Source of the DNA: Acanthacorydalis orientalis
Taxonomy: Eukaryota > Arthropoda > Insecta > Megaloptera > Corydalidae
DNA length: 64,000 bases
Assembly: GCA_034766995.1 (NCBI GenBank)
Contig: CM068318.1
Location: 33,771,956 to 33,835,955, forward strand
Direction: 5' to 3'
Shown here piece by piece: positions 22,452 through 33,634 of this stretch. The notes beneath the pieces were generated by a model that had not been told where the DNA came from, ran no database searches, and saw only the letters and a program-made list of their open reading frames with translations. Within the stretch, counting starts at the first letter, position 1. Each line of letters starts with the position of its first letter. The position numbers were made by a program, and so were the translations under genes.

Positions 22452-23326
22452 CGACGGTCGTTTGATAAGTTTGATGAATTTCTATGAGATAGTGCCACCA
22501 TTCGTTTGGTAACGTCACTGCTATCAAATGTCACTTTTAAATTAGTATAGGCAAAATTTCAGTCAGAAGCGGAGTCTTGTTTACTAATAGAACGTTAAAC
22601 AGATGTTCGAAGCGAACATTGGTAGCAGTTACTCCAAAAATGGAAAATAAGTAGTCCTTTTTCCACTGATTCGTCACCGTGGATGAAACATGGATCCACA
22701 TCTACATACCTGAGTCAAAACAGCAGTCAAAGCAGTGGACAATAACTAGTGAAAGTGTGTCGAATAAGGCGAAAATCATTTTGTCGGCTGGGAAGTTGTT
22801 AGCCACTGTTTTTGCTGATTTCTAAGGAATCATCCTAAGCGACTATTTAACGAAGAGATAAACGATAACAGGAGCTTTTTATGCAACATTATTGGACCGT
22901 TTTAAAGAAGAACTGAAACAAAAACGGTCAAGATTGGCGCACAACAAAGTGCTCTTTCACTAGAACCTCGCGTCATCCCACAAATCTACCGTCGAAATGG
23001 CAAAATTGCACGAATTAGGCTTTGAACTGATTCTTCATCAACCCAATTGTCCGGAATTGGCCCTGTACGACTTCTTCTTCTTCCAAAACTTGAATATTTG
23101 GCTCGGTGGGAAGAAATTTTCTTCGAATGAGGATGTTATCGCCACCGTCAATGCGTATTTTTCAGACTTTGAGAAAAGCTACTTTTCCGACGGGATGAAA
23201 AAATTGGAAACTTACTGGACGAAGTGTATAGCTCTCAATGGAGATTATATTGAGAAATAAAATCGATTTTTTTTCAGCAAACCGTGATTAACTTGCTTTT
23301 TTATCATACTTATCGAACGATTTTTA
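22452..23326 (+). mobile_element. C-type mariner, HTH-deleted, 875 bp
   Basis: The left end CGACGGTCGTTTGATAAGTT follows TA; the right end, inverted, is TAAAAATCGTTCGATAAGTA next to TA. The 5' region matches that of the C-type copy at 62850-63876 in inverse orientation. The segment that should encode the HTH is deleted, and the catalytic domain follows directly. Confidence 0.8.
22612..23260 (+). pseudogene. C-type mariner transposase, catalytic part, broken
   Basis: TVDETWIHIY near 22678 carries the first catalytic aspartate. VLFH at about 22950 is followed by a stop and an Asn where relatives have Gln-Asp-Asn, so the second aspartate is lost. The open stretch from 22997 gives KLHELGFELILHQPNCPELA, then LYDFFFFQNL with the third aspartate. 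It then reads WLGGKKFSSNEDVIATVNAY, SYFSDGMKKLE and CIALNGDYIEK before the stop at 23258-23260. Counting through the damaged codons gives a DD34D spacing, the mariner signature. The N-terminal HTH is missing and stops interrupt the first half. Confidence 0.8.
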
Positions 23327-23367
23327 TACATGTATGTAAGTATATACATACATATATATATATATAT

Positions 23368-23413
<46 letters not shown>

Positions 23414-25071
23414 AGCAAACTAGTTCTCAGAAACTTCTAATTAACAAAAAAAAATGATTAAAGTTCAATAATTTACTATTGATCATTTTTGATTCATGTT
23501 TTAGTGGATTTCCAGTTAAAATCTAAAGTAGAGAAAATTTAAATTTTTCTATACTTTAATGTTATGTGGTATTGCTATATAAAGGCGTATTAGAAACAGT
23601 TAATAATGATAAATAATTAACTACTTGTAGTATGTGAGATGAAAAACAATTTATTTGTGAAATGCCAAGAAACATAAATTTGTAGTAAATTAGAAATATT
23701 CTATTAATGATTTTTAATTTGAATTTCGTTTAATCTAAATGTTATGATGAACGAATGAATATTCAAACAATGCACTTAACCACGTTAAATTAAAAACATA
23801 AAAGCTCTCATCATAGCCAAACCGCATGATTCAGCAGATACTGGAGTTTATTCTAAATGATTAAATATTCAAAAGGTACATATGAATTTGATAACATTTT
23901 ATTTTTGATTGCTCGTGCTTTGTTTAAACTCGAAATTTGAAAGTTATTATTAAGAATATATTTAATATAAAGACGAGAATTTACATATATGAGTAGAAAT
24001 GGATGAAATGTAATTGGCATCTATGTTATTACCTGTATTATTGCATGAAGAATTATTTAATTTAACATATAATATTTAGGAATTAATTCAACAATTAATC
24101 TTTGCTATTACAGGTGTATATGGGTAGAGAGTAAACATATTCATTAAATGGTATGTACGCGAATAAAAAGGGAAAGAAATGAATTTATTTTAAAAGAATT
24201 CATTAAATTATTCAATCCAATACATAAGATTTTTAAATTGAAATGAGATTCTATTTGTGCTATTTGATGTTGTTACAAGGTTTTAAAATTGATATAAAAT
24301 AAAATTATTGGTTTCATTTGATACAGTCTATTAAAATATAGAAATATAAGGTTATTTATAAATATATTATAATAATACCATAATCCAGTTCAGTAAAAAT
24401 GAAAAAGTCAATTCATTTATTCAAAGATATATTTTTATGGCTGTATTTTTTTTTTGGAATAATCTTTGTTTAATACTCAAATTTACAAAATATAAATTGT
24501 TTTACAAAAGATTTTAATATCCATAACAGATATAATTGTTTTTGAAAGAGATATAAATTACTTATTATACTGAAAATCAATTTGTTCTAACGTTTGCCAT
24601 TTTGAAAAAAATATGAATAAAATGAACTTGTAATAAAAGTAAACCGCAACATTTAAATGTAAATTATGCGCATCTCATGAATTCTGTATTAAAAAAGTTT
24701 TTTTTGTTTTTCTACAATTTTATTTTTCATATAGGTACGGTGAGAAACTTTTTCAACTTTACGTCATGAACGTATTTTTTCTTCATTAAAATTAAAATGT
24801 ATAATCGTACCTCTCGTCTGATATAACATGAAAGTATATTTTGGCTCAAATTAAATACTTTGATCAAGGTCATTTACTAATACAACTTTTTAGAAAGTGT
24901 TGAAACAAACTGTATGGCGCGACTTTGTGAATAAATAATTTAATCCTTCCGTAACAGTTTTCAAATTCTTCTTTCTGTTTTAAAAGATGCTTCGTTGGAT
25001 TTTAATTGTAAATTGTCGAATATAGAGGAAATTTTTTAGTGATATTTTGTTTAATATGGTTTTATATTTGT

Positions 25072-25139
<68 letters not shown>

Positions 25140-25740
25140 TATTTATGATTTTCTGTTGGTTTATGTAATAATCGTATCTTTTTAATATTTATTATTATAA
25201 ATCATGTACTGTTTATTGATTTTGTTCTGTATACATAAAATATTTTTTATTATATTGGGTTGGAACGTGTGCGGAATGTATATATGTACATATAATTGAT
25301 TGTTGAATTTTTTCCACAGATATATTATTAAATTAATATATTATATATGTATAATTTATGTATGAGATTGGGTTTGTGTGTAGTGAATAATTTCAATAAT
25401 AGCCAACGAAAATGTTATAATGTTTTTTCTACTCTTGAAGTCTTTTATACTGTCATAAGATCGTTAGCAATATTCTGGGAAAACTTCTAATCCCACAAGC
25501 AGTTATATGAACTGAGGTTGAAAAATGATATTTCAGACCTATGACAGGTGATCTACAACGGTTTATATATATATATATATATATATATAAATCATACATA
25601 TTTTATAAAATGTATGTATATAAAAAAATGTTTTCTTATATTACGATGCACAGCGTTTTAAAATCACAAATAATCAATCATTTAATACGTATGTATGTAT
25701 ATAAGTGTGTGTATAATATATTATACAGACTTATATACAC

Positions 25741-25808
<68 letters not shown>

Positions 25809-26105
25809 GCGGTTTACTTGCGTATATTATGCCTCTTTTTTGATATACTAAAAATATAATTTATAATCGCTAATAAATAGTTACAACATGAAATATTTCA
25901 CTCTTATTATTAACTTATTTGAGATATTCTTAAATATTTGGATGATAACACACTTTTTAATTACTTTTCTAAATATAAAAAAATATATATTTATAATACA
26001 TGTGTGTCATTATTTCTAATATTTTCTTCAGTATTTTGGCTACCAAAAATCGTCTAGCTGACCACTTCCGTTCAATAGTGTCTTATGAGCAGATTCTCAT
26101 TTTTA
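23327..26105. other. Gene-free A/T-rich spacer with several TA arrays
   Basis: TA/CATA arrays at 23338-23407, 25077-25135, 25561-25588 and 25739-25808; the last contains an ACATGTATAT palindrome. The 100-codon frame at 25541-25843 is mostly Ile-Tyr repeats from these arrays. No gene is supported. Confidence 0.55.
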
Positions 26106-26326
26106 TTAACCTTTTATGTGTGTATGATGAGTATGCTCGCTATGAAGATGAATTTGATGAATAAAATTTTTGATTTTTCAAAAATCAAATGCTATTTCGT
26201 TATAATTTAATTCAATTTACAGCAGCTGCACATGCTCTATGTTTAACGAGAATACTCATCTCTACATTTTTGCAATACAAAGTAGTTACACACTTTTAAA
26301 ATAGGGCGATAGAGCTTAAAGGTTAA
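26106..26326. mobile_element. Possible TTAA-flanked miniature element
   Basis: TTAA at 26106-26109 and 26323-26326 bracket a segment whose ends are CCTTTTATGTG and, inverted, CCTTTAAGCTC. Only about seven terminal bases match. Just inside the left end is a short acidic reading stretch (YDEYARYEDEFDE then stop), the kind of sequence found at the head of piggyBac transposases. It may be a small piggyBac-type derivative or a chance arrangement. Confidence 0.35.
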
Positions 26327-26500
26327 ATGTAAGTTTTTCTTTACGTTTAAAAAAAATATTCAATACTTATAAATTGGCTTAATATGTATACAGTATGTTG
26401 CTTATCTGCCGTACATGTTTAAGATAATAGATAGAATATGAGCTTTTAATTTTATTCAATTAATATCTAGTTACCGATATATTTTAAAAGCAATTTCATT

Positions 26501-26842
26501 AGGTTAATGTTACATGCGTGTGCTTCCATAGACATGAATTTTGATGTTCTTCATGTCACTGTTTTTCAATGTCCATCATGAGGTACATGTTAGGCAGATG
26601 AGAGCTGTCACACGACTATGGGAATGATATGCTGTGTGGCACGGTTACACAAGCTCCGTGCTTTCCGGCATCACGTAGTGTTGCTAGTCCGGTCAAACGC
26701 AACGATTTTCACATCCGTGCTCGTGTGACAACGCCCGTCTGCCTAATGTATTTCATGACTGATATAGATAACTGTTAACATGACGAACGTCCAAGTTCAC
26801 AATCGTGCGAGGAACGCTCTTGTGACATTAGCCTTACCTCAT
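26501..26842. mobile_element. Long-arm foldback element
   Basis: The two halves are imperfect inverted copies of each other over roughly 150 bases each. Paired blocks (right one inverted) include TTAATGTTACATGCG with CTAATGTCACAAGAG, ATGTTCTTCATGTCACTG with ACGTTCGTCATGTTAACAG, and TTAGGCAGATGAGAGCTGTC with TTAGGCAGACGGGCGTTGTC. The last pair is followed by ACACGA in both. The core (about 26615-26715) is noticeably G/C-richer than the surroundings. TCATT is present at both outer edges and might be a target duplication. No protein is encoded. Confidence 0.7.
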
Positions 26843-27577
26843 TCATTTTAATGTATAATACTTTTTTTCAAACGTTTAACATTAATAATTAAAAAGTTAT
26901 TTACATAGTAACTAAAAGATACTTTTGAAAAGAGTATAATAATAAATAAAACAAAATCATTTTAAATATGTTTTTTTCATGGAAATAATGCATGTTTTCT
27001 GCTAACTTACGATTTTAAATTTTATCTACTGGCTGGTGGTTTGATGTACTGACTAATTGAGCATTATTGCCTTAATCAATAGATATAATATTACTATATA
27101 ATTACAAGTTGATTAATAAGTTGAAAGATGGTACTGTTATTTATTGATAATTAATATTTGATAATCAGATACGAAAAATTTTGTTTGTACTTCGATAGAT
27201 TGTTTTTTGTATTTTATTAAAATTAACAAATAGAGTTGAATTGAATATAATATTTACTGATGAATTTTTTTAAAATATATGTGAAGATCAGTACGATTTA
27301 GGTGAGGTGTTCAGAATAAAATGGACATATAATAAAATAGCATTCTAGTTAAATCTATTTTTACAAATATTTATTTTTATTCGTCCTAATTAAAAACATT
27401 CAATAGCTGATTATCAATCATTTTTTATTATAGATTGTGCGCATTTTATTGAAGATTCCATCATCTTCAAAGCACTAAAGAGTAGAAAAATGTATTTTTG
27501 CTGTAGATATTTCTCTACCATACCGTTCTGAGGATGATCATATCACTATCAAAAAGTTCTTAATACTTTCAAGATGA

Positions 27578-27655
27578 GCGTTTTAGATGCGGGACTTTCG
27601 TTAACCGCGAGTACTTTTTGCAGTCGTTCAGGTGGCAGCAACCGATCTAAAACGC
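27578..27655. repeat. Short inverted-end segment (78 bp)
   Basis: It starts GCGTTTTAGATGCGG and ends, inverted, GCGTTTTAGATCGG: 14 of 15 positions match with one gap. The interior is G/C-richer than the flanks. It could be a tiny transposon derivative inside the piggyBac-like relic; no target duplication is evident. Confidence 0.5.
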
Positions 27656-27900
27656 ATTTATAATAATTTATTTTACTCCTTTTTGATTCTTCAAAAATTG
27701 TGTAGTTGATAGGCACGATCTTCACCTTTCATGTATTTATTATATTCTACTACACATGTCGGATTGTTTTATTGCTTCTGGAATTTGTGACATCAATTGT
27801 ATTTGCAGAATGTATTGTTGATATCATCATGGAATCTGCCTGCTCAATGTATCATTGAAGATCGGTGTATGACGTAATGTATCTGTGGGTCAATAATCAT
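27640..27900 (-). pseudogene. piggyBac-like transposase, C-terminal catalytic remnant
   Basis: On the minus strand, DDISTIHSANTIDVTNSRSN near 27832-27773 corresponds to the (M-S-T-H) strand motif of piggyBac transposases. A frame later, NPTCVVEYNKYMKGEDRAYQ at about 27765-27706 corresponds to the P-x-V-x-Y-N-x-x-M-x-G-V-D-R-A-D-Q motif, which holds the last catalytic aspartates. A stop follows soon after. These enzymes cut at TTAA and excise without a scar. This copy is broken and much shorter than the family norm of about 550-600 residues. Confidence 0.65.
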
Positions 27901-28180
27901 CTTTTTCAGACTTTTTCACAAAACACATTAGAATAAGGCCGATAACTTTTTTTCATTTCTATATTTCCAGTGCCAGTCCAACCTTTTCTTTTATTTGTTA
28001 TGTTGTAGAAGGATTGTACTTACCATTAACGATGGATTTAGTCATTTTTATCTCACCCTGTACTTTAAATAAACATAAGGTATCATGTTCGATATAGATT
28101 GTCACGAGAACAATATTTTAGACATGTCTAACGCCCGCCGAAAATCGCTAGCAGGCAAAGACATGCATAAGTAGCGCTCG

Positions 28181-28861
28181 AAGTTAGTGTTAATAATGAA
28201 ACATTTGAAGACCAAGTTATAATTAAAATTTTTCTTCTGCCCTCGATGTAAGTAGATATTTTATTACCGATCTTCCATTATTATGCAATGAATGTTATAA
28301 ATATTTTCTCTAAAATTTGTACTCAATGACTGATATATTTATTTAAAATGTTAACTTTTTTTAAAAACTTCATAATTTTATTGTCGGGTTCTTATGGTAA
28401 ACATTTTAGTAACTAGTTACATAGGATTAGTTAGACGCTAGAAAATAAACTTCTTAGTTGAACGTTGGCAATGTTTAGTTTTGCATGTCTTGTTTCATAA
28501 GTTTGTGGAACATAAATTTTTATTTGTAAGTTAATATATTATAATTTTGTAAAAGTTTTTAACACTACTAATTATTGTTGTTTAAAGTTTTACATATTCT
28601 ACACTATATAAATTAAATAAATTATTCAACAAAAGTATTTCATTTTAATAACATTGTGCTACAAAATTATTTTTTTTTATTACAGTATTGAATGTTTGTT
28701 TACCTAATATATTTTCAATATATATCTACACTAATATATATTATTTATCATAAAAATAGTTCTGACACTGTGGCTAAATTCCTTTTTCTTTCCACAAATT
28801 AATTCCTTTTTTATTCCACAAATCACACCAAATTTTTCGACCAAAAATATTCAATAAATTA
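28181..28861. other. Gene-free A/T-rich spacer
   Basis: Nothing recognised. Confidence 0.5.
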
Positions 28862-29421
28862 TTAGGTTGGTAGAAAAATAATTGCGGTTTATGCACCCAT
28901 TTGTCAAGTTTTTTGATTTTCCTAGTTGTTTTAAGTGGTCTAGAACTGTTTGATGATTAACCCCTAACTTTTGTGCAAGCTCTCGAATTATTATGTATGG
29001 TTCTGATTCAATTAACTCCTTTAGTTGGTTGTTATGAATTGAAGGACACCTGCGACCTTCTTTATCTTCAAGGTTTTCGTCCTCAGCACAAAATTTTTCG
29101 AATCACCATTGCATCGTACGTTCTTTAATAGTACCCACTCCAAATTAATCGTTTAGTTTATGAGTAATTTCTGCTGCTTTACCACCCGCTTTGAATTTAT
29201 ATAAAAATTTGATCTCATTTACTTCTTTTCTATATTTAATTTAATAACCTAACTTGAAGCACAATTAACAATAAAATCAAAGTCAATGTTACCAAAATAC
29301 AGACCGAAAAATGCACTTTAAAATGTTATTAACATGAACACGATGAACTGACACTTTTATTGAAAAAATTAAGGTTAGAGTTCAGAAAACATAAACCATA
29401 ATTATTTTCCTATCAACTTAA
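28862..29421 (-). mobile_element. A-type non-autonomous mariner, copy d (560 bp)
   Basis: Ends TTAGGTTGGTAGAAAAATAA and, inverted, TTAAGTTGATAGGAAAATAA, with TA on both sides. The minus strand holds the HTH coding remnant from the start region (near 29230) through VGTIKERTMQW-like, ENLEDKEGRRCP and AQKLGVNHQTVLDHLKQL-like stretches, then passes directly to the 3' end. This copy shows the family structure most completely; stops and shifts remain. Confidence 0.9.
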
Positions 29422-30328
29422 TATTATTGATAATTTTCGATTGTCTCTGTCAAAAAATCTGTGTATTCAAAATCTACTTTAAAGAATGCATTATTTTTTT
29501 AAAAACAATAATCAGAATACTGATTTTCTAGGAAGATTGGTCGAAAAAGTTTGATACTGTACGAATAACTTCTTTTTGATTCATTTTTAGAGATTTTATC
29601 TCTGAAGATCCTTTAAAGGTTTCACATTAAAGTTTTTTAATAATAACTTCAACGTTTTAGTGATATATACTTCTTCCTAAATCATTATTCATCTTTAAAT
29701 CACTTTTTTAGTTTATATATATATATGTATATATAAATGTAACATTAAAATTGAAAGAAATATTAAATAATTTTAAATAATTATATGATGCGCCTAAATT
29801 CACCAAATTTTTAATTTCAAACAAAAAATGAATTATTAAAATCTGATACATGTACCTTCATATTTTATTTGTTATGTTGATTATTGTGACAAGCATATTG
29901 GGGTACTGCAACAACTAATTAAAGCCAAGAATCCAAATACGAAAATCATATATTTTTAGCGTGTGTATTTCAATCTCGTAAATATTCTTGCTGTTTAAAT
30001 ATACTTCTCGAAGTATAAGCAGACTTTTACGCAATCTCATAGTCGTCATTTAGTTTTCCAATGAATATTTAAACTTCTTTAGATATATGTCATTTTCGAC
30101 TTTTTCTCTACAAATAAAAAAAGCGTAAAGATATTTTCAAGAAAAGTGTACAGGAAGAAAACTACACTTTTGGGAAATTACATTTGAAGTTTATACTCAG
30201 GATTACGAATAGCTTTTCTAAACATTAATAACAACTAGGTTTCTAACCATCTTGTTTTAGTACACAATTTCTCTGCTTCTACGTTTTCTGTTTCTTTGTT
30301 GAATTTAAACTCTAGTTTTCCTTTTCTA
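29422..30328. other. Gene-free A/T-rich spacer
   Basis: Nothing recognised beyond a short (TA)n at about 29715-29735. Confidence 0.5.
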
Positions 30329-31604
30329 TTAGGTTGGTGCAAAAATAATTGCGGGTTTCATCATTTTAAGTTTGGTGACGATTTTTTTAGTTACCGTAAT
30401 CTTTTGTTATAGTCATGTGATACATCATTATAAACAATGAAATTAGCAATACTGATTTCAGTCTATTGTTTTCATTTTTTAGTATTGTTGTATATAACCT
30501 CATAAATAAATCACGGAAAAGAAGCAAATTCGTGTGATTTTCTTGTATGAGTTTAATTTGGGACGTAAAGAAATAAAACTGCTCGAAATATCAAATTTAT
30601 TTTTGGCGAAGAGTCAATTGGTGAACGTACAGCTCAACACTAGTTTTAAAAATTTTGTAATGGTAATGAAAGCCTTGATGATGAAAAGGGTCGTGGACGT
30701 CCTTCAGCTATAGACAATAATGATTTGGAACCATTATTGAAGTGGACCCACGTAAAACAACTCGAGATGTGGCAAAAGAACTAAATGTTGATCATTCAAC
30801 ACTTGTTCGACATTTGAGCATAATTGGATAAACAAAAAAGCTGGATAAATGGGTACTGTATAAACTAAACGAACATCAAGCAATTCGTCGATACAAAGTC
30901 TGCTCTGCACTTCTTAGGTAACAAAAATGATCCCTTTTTTGATTGTATTATTACATGTAATGAAAAGTGTATTCTCTGCAACAATTTGAAACTTTCATCA
31001 CAGTGCATATAGACTGAGAAAAAGCACTAAAACCGTTGCCTAAATCGAAACTTCATAGAAAATGATTATGGTCACTGTTTGGTGGTCGACAAGTGGTAAT
31101 CTTAAATCTTGGTAAAACAATAACAGCAGAAAAATATTGTCAAGAAATTGAAAAATATTGTCAAAAAATGCATGAGAAGTTGCATCGTTTACGGTCAGTA
31201 TTAGTCAACCGAAGAGGATCAATTCTTCTTCATGACAACGCCCGACTACTCGTTGCCTAAATGAATTTAAAAAAATTAAATGAATTGATTCATGAAACCT
31301 TACCTCACCCATTTTATTTTCCGGGCCTGTATACGACAAATTATCACTTTTTAAAACATTTGAGCAATTTCCTATAAGAGAAGGTTTTCAAAGTTCAAGC
31401 ATCAGCTCAAATCGCTTTCGATAAATTCGTTAATTCAAGGACTCCAAAATTATATTTGGTAGGAATAAACAAACATGTTTTCCGTTGAGGGAAACTTGTG
31501 CAGGACAGTGATCTTTATTTTGATTAAGAAATATAATTTTTAACTGATATGTGCGTCTTTATACTAGATACGTTAAAACCGCAATTATTTTTCCATTAAT
31601 CTAA
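30329..31604 (+). mobile_element. F-type mariner, full length (1276 bp), inactive
   Basis: The left end is TTAGGTTGGTGCAAAAATAA and the right end, inverted, is TTAGATTAATGGAAAAATAA; TA flanks both (30327-30328 and 31605-31606). Ends of this form are those of the cecropia-type (Hsmar1-like) mariners. The length equals a full mariner, so nothing large is missing; decay is by point mutation and small shifts. Confidence 0.85.
30513..31526 (+). pseudogene. F-type mariner transposase, decayed
   Basis: The N-terminus begins EKKQIRVIFLYEFNLGRKE near 30518 (expected start Met lost). HTH pieces follow in changing frames, including RGRPSAIDNNDLEPL- and KELNVDHSTLVRHLSIIG-like stretches. DCIITCNEKCI near 30945 sits where relatives have the first catalytic Asp (now Asn). 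GSILLHDNA near 31217 keeps the second Asp (codon at 31234-31236). LPHPFYFPGLYTTNYHFLK near 31300 has Asn in place of the third Asp, exactly 34 residues on. The C-terminus reads QDSDLYFD and stops. Two of three catalytic aspartates and several frames are lost, so it is dead. Confidence 0.85.
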
Positions 31605-32067
31605 TACAATCCATCAGGATAATTATTTGGCACGAGTGAAACTTATATACTTTTATTTATATACTTTTCAATAATAAGTTTAATGATCGATTTATTGATT
31701 TAGTCATTATTATTAAGTCAAAATAAAATAAATTAAACTTCAGTAGCTATAAATATTGTTGTTATAGTTATTTTTTGTAAAAAGTTGTGCTTACATTAAC
31801 ATTAAATAAAAATAGTATATAAAAAAAGAAAACCGTCTGGAAAAATAAATAGAATGAAAGAACGTGATATTCTCTAATTGTATTCGAACACATTCTAGCA
31901 TATTTCCAATGTATAGAGCTTTATTAGGCTGCTCTAGCTATTTACGTAAAAACCTCAATTATTTTTGCACCAACCTAACAATTATCAGATACAGGATAGC
32001 AGCAATTATGATATTCATTATATATTCAGGAATACTGCGTCCATAAGATTCCTTTGTGTATATAGAG

Positions 32068-32110
<43 letters not shown>

Positions 32111-33298
32111 AAATTATTCAAGGACGTTTTTTCTATAAAAATATATTTTATTTTTTGGTCGTTTTACGTCACCTGTTCCAATGATTATACGATGACGAGC
32201 TTTGAAAAAATATAAATAAAAACAAACTACATTTACTGCTCTTATACTTTCATTGATAGTAATCAAAGTTCTTTTTTGTTATAGCAAAAGCGAGAAAAAT
32301 ATAAAAAAATAAATATCATTTTGAGCTCAGAGATAAATCTTACCTACATTAGAATATTTTTATAAAAAGGTCCGTCCATTACAAATAATTCATTCGGAGG
32401 AAGATTTTTCAGCCGTATAATATTACACGCGAAGAGAAATTTTATCAAACTATTGTAAGAATGTTGGAATGCAATATTTTTCTATACATTCGTTTTGATT
32501 ATGAACACAAATATTAATATTTTTACGTATCGTACAGATGCCAAAGTTTATCATTTTGAAATTCTATCAAAAAAAGTAATTTGAAAAATATTAATAATAG
32601 AAATCTTAAGGTGCAAAGAGAGATTGCGCTCATCTGTATAAATCTCCATGTAAATCTGTATATGTGAGATTGCATGTTCGTGTGTTAAGATTAATATACG
32701 GCGAAATTCATTGTAATCGCACGTAATTCGATTTCGTATTCGTTTCGTTAAAGCTAGAGAGATTTATTTTTCGATTAAATAATCTGATACGTAAATAGCG
32801 TTCGTTAAAAAATATTTGCCGTTATTAAAACAGTTCTTATTCCGTTAAAAAAATTTCAATATTTAAATCGGTGTTGTTTATATGCATGTACATACATTGT
32901 TTTATTCGATGATTAAAACAAGTTACATTTCGTTTGATTCGATAATTTGTTACTGTGCAAAAATTAATGTAACGATTTGATCATATATCAACAAGAACAC
33001 AGTAGCTGATTTATGGGATATTTGAGATTCAACTAAAATCGGTCAAAACGTAAATACAATTTCATGTTAAACAATATAGAAGATGTGAGAGTAAATCTAT
33101 ACACGCGATTATTGGATGTTATATCAAACATAATACTAATCAAACTATTGACAAGTTCCGAGTGTTAATACTGTTGGTGTATACTTTATTGAATGGGAGA
33201 AAAACATTAAGACTTTTTCGTTCTTGTCATTCGTAATCAAATATTTTCTTTACTGACTTCCTCATTGATTGCCCACATTACGTTTTTGTTATTTCTTT
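31605..33298. other. Gene-free spacer with a solo mariner end
   Basis: At 31945-31978 is an inverted F-type mariner end (TTAGGTTGGTGCAAAAATAA on the minus strand). A truncated TTAGGCTG lies 55 bp to its left, perhaps a nearly completely deleted copy. There is a (TA)n at 32068-32107. The part from 32330 to 33298 is less repetitive but shows no gene. Confidence 0.5.
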
Positions 33299-33634
33299 CA
33301 TATATATATATATACATATATATTTATATATATACATATATATTTATATATATACATATATATTTATATATTTATATATATACATATATATTTATATATA
33401 TACATATATATTTATATATTTATATATATACATATATATATATATACATATATATTTATATATATATATATATACATATATATTTATATATATATATATA
33501 TATATATACATATATATTTATATATATATACATATATATTTCTATATATATACATATATATTTCTATATATATACATATATATTTCTATATATATATACA
33601 TATATATTTATATATATATATATATAAATATATA
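33299..33634. repeat. TA-rich minisatellite, about 20-bp unit
   Basis: Thirteen ACATATATA-containing units, mostly of the form CATATATATTTATATATATA with length variation; later units carry TTTC. The array runs straight into the left end of the H-type mariner. Open frames of Ile/Tyr repeats across it are artefacts. Confidence 0.95.

Larger units (their letters stand above)
27400..28180 (-). mobile_element. piggyBac-like transposon relic, bounds uncertain
   Basis: A piggyBac-type catalytic C-terminal remnant lies on the minus strand (27640-27900). No TTAA-bounded ends could be placed, so the limits are those of the non-background-looking sequence. A small segment with inverted ends lies at 27578-27655. 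Confidence 0.5.

Noticed and set aside
25541..25843. 100-codon open frame
   Set aside because: Largely Ile-Tyr repeats from (TA)n and CATA arrays; no start context or motif.
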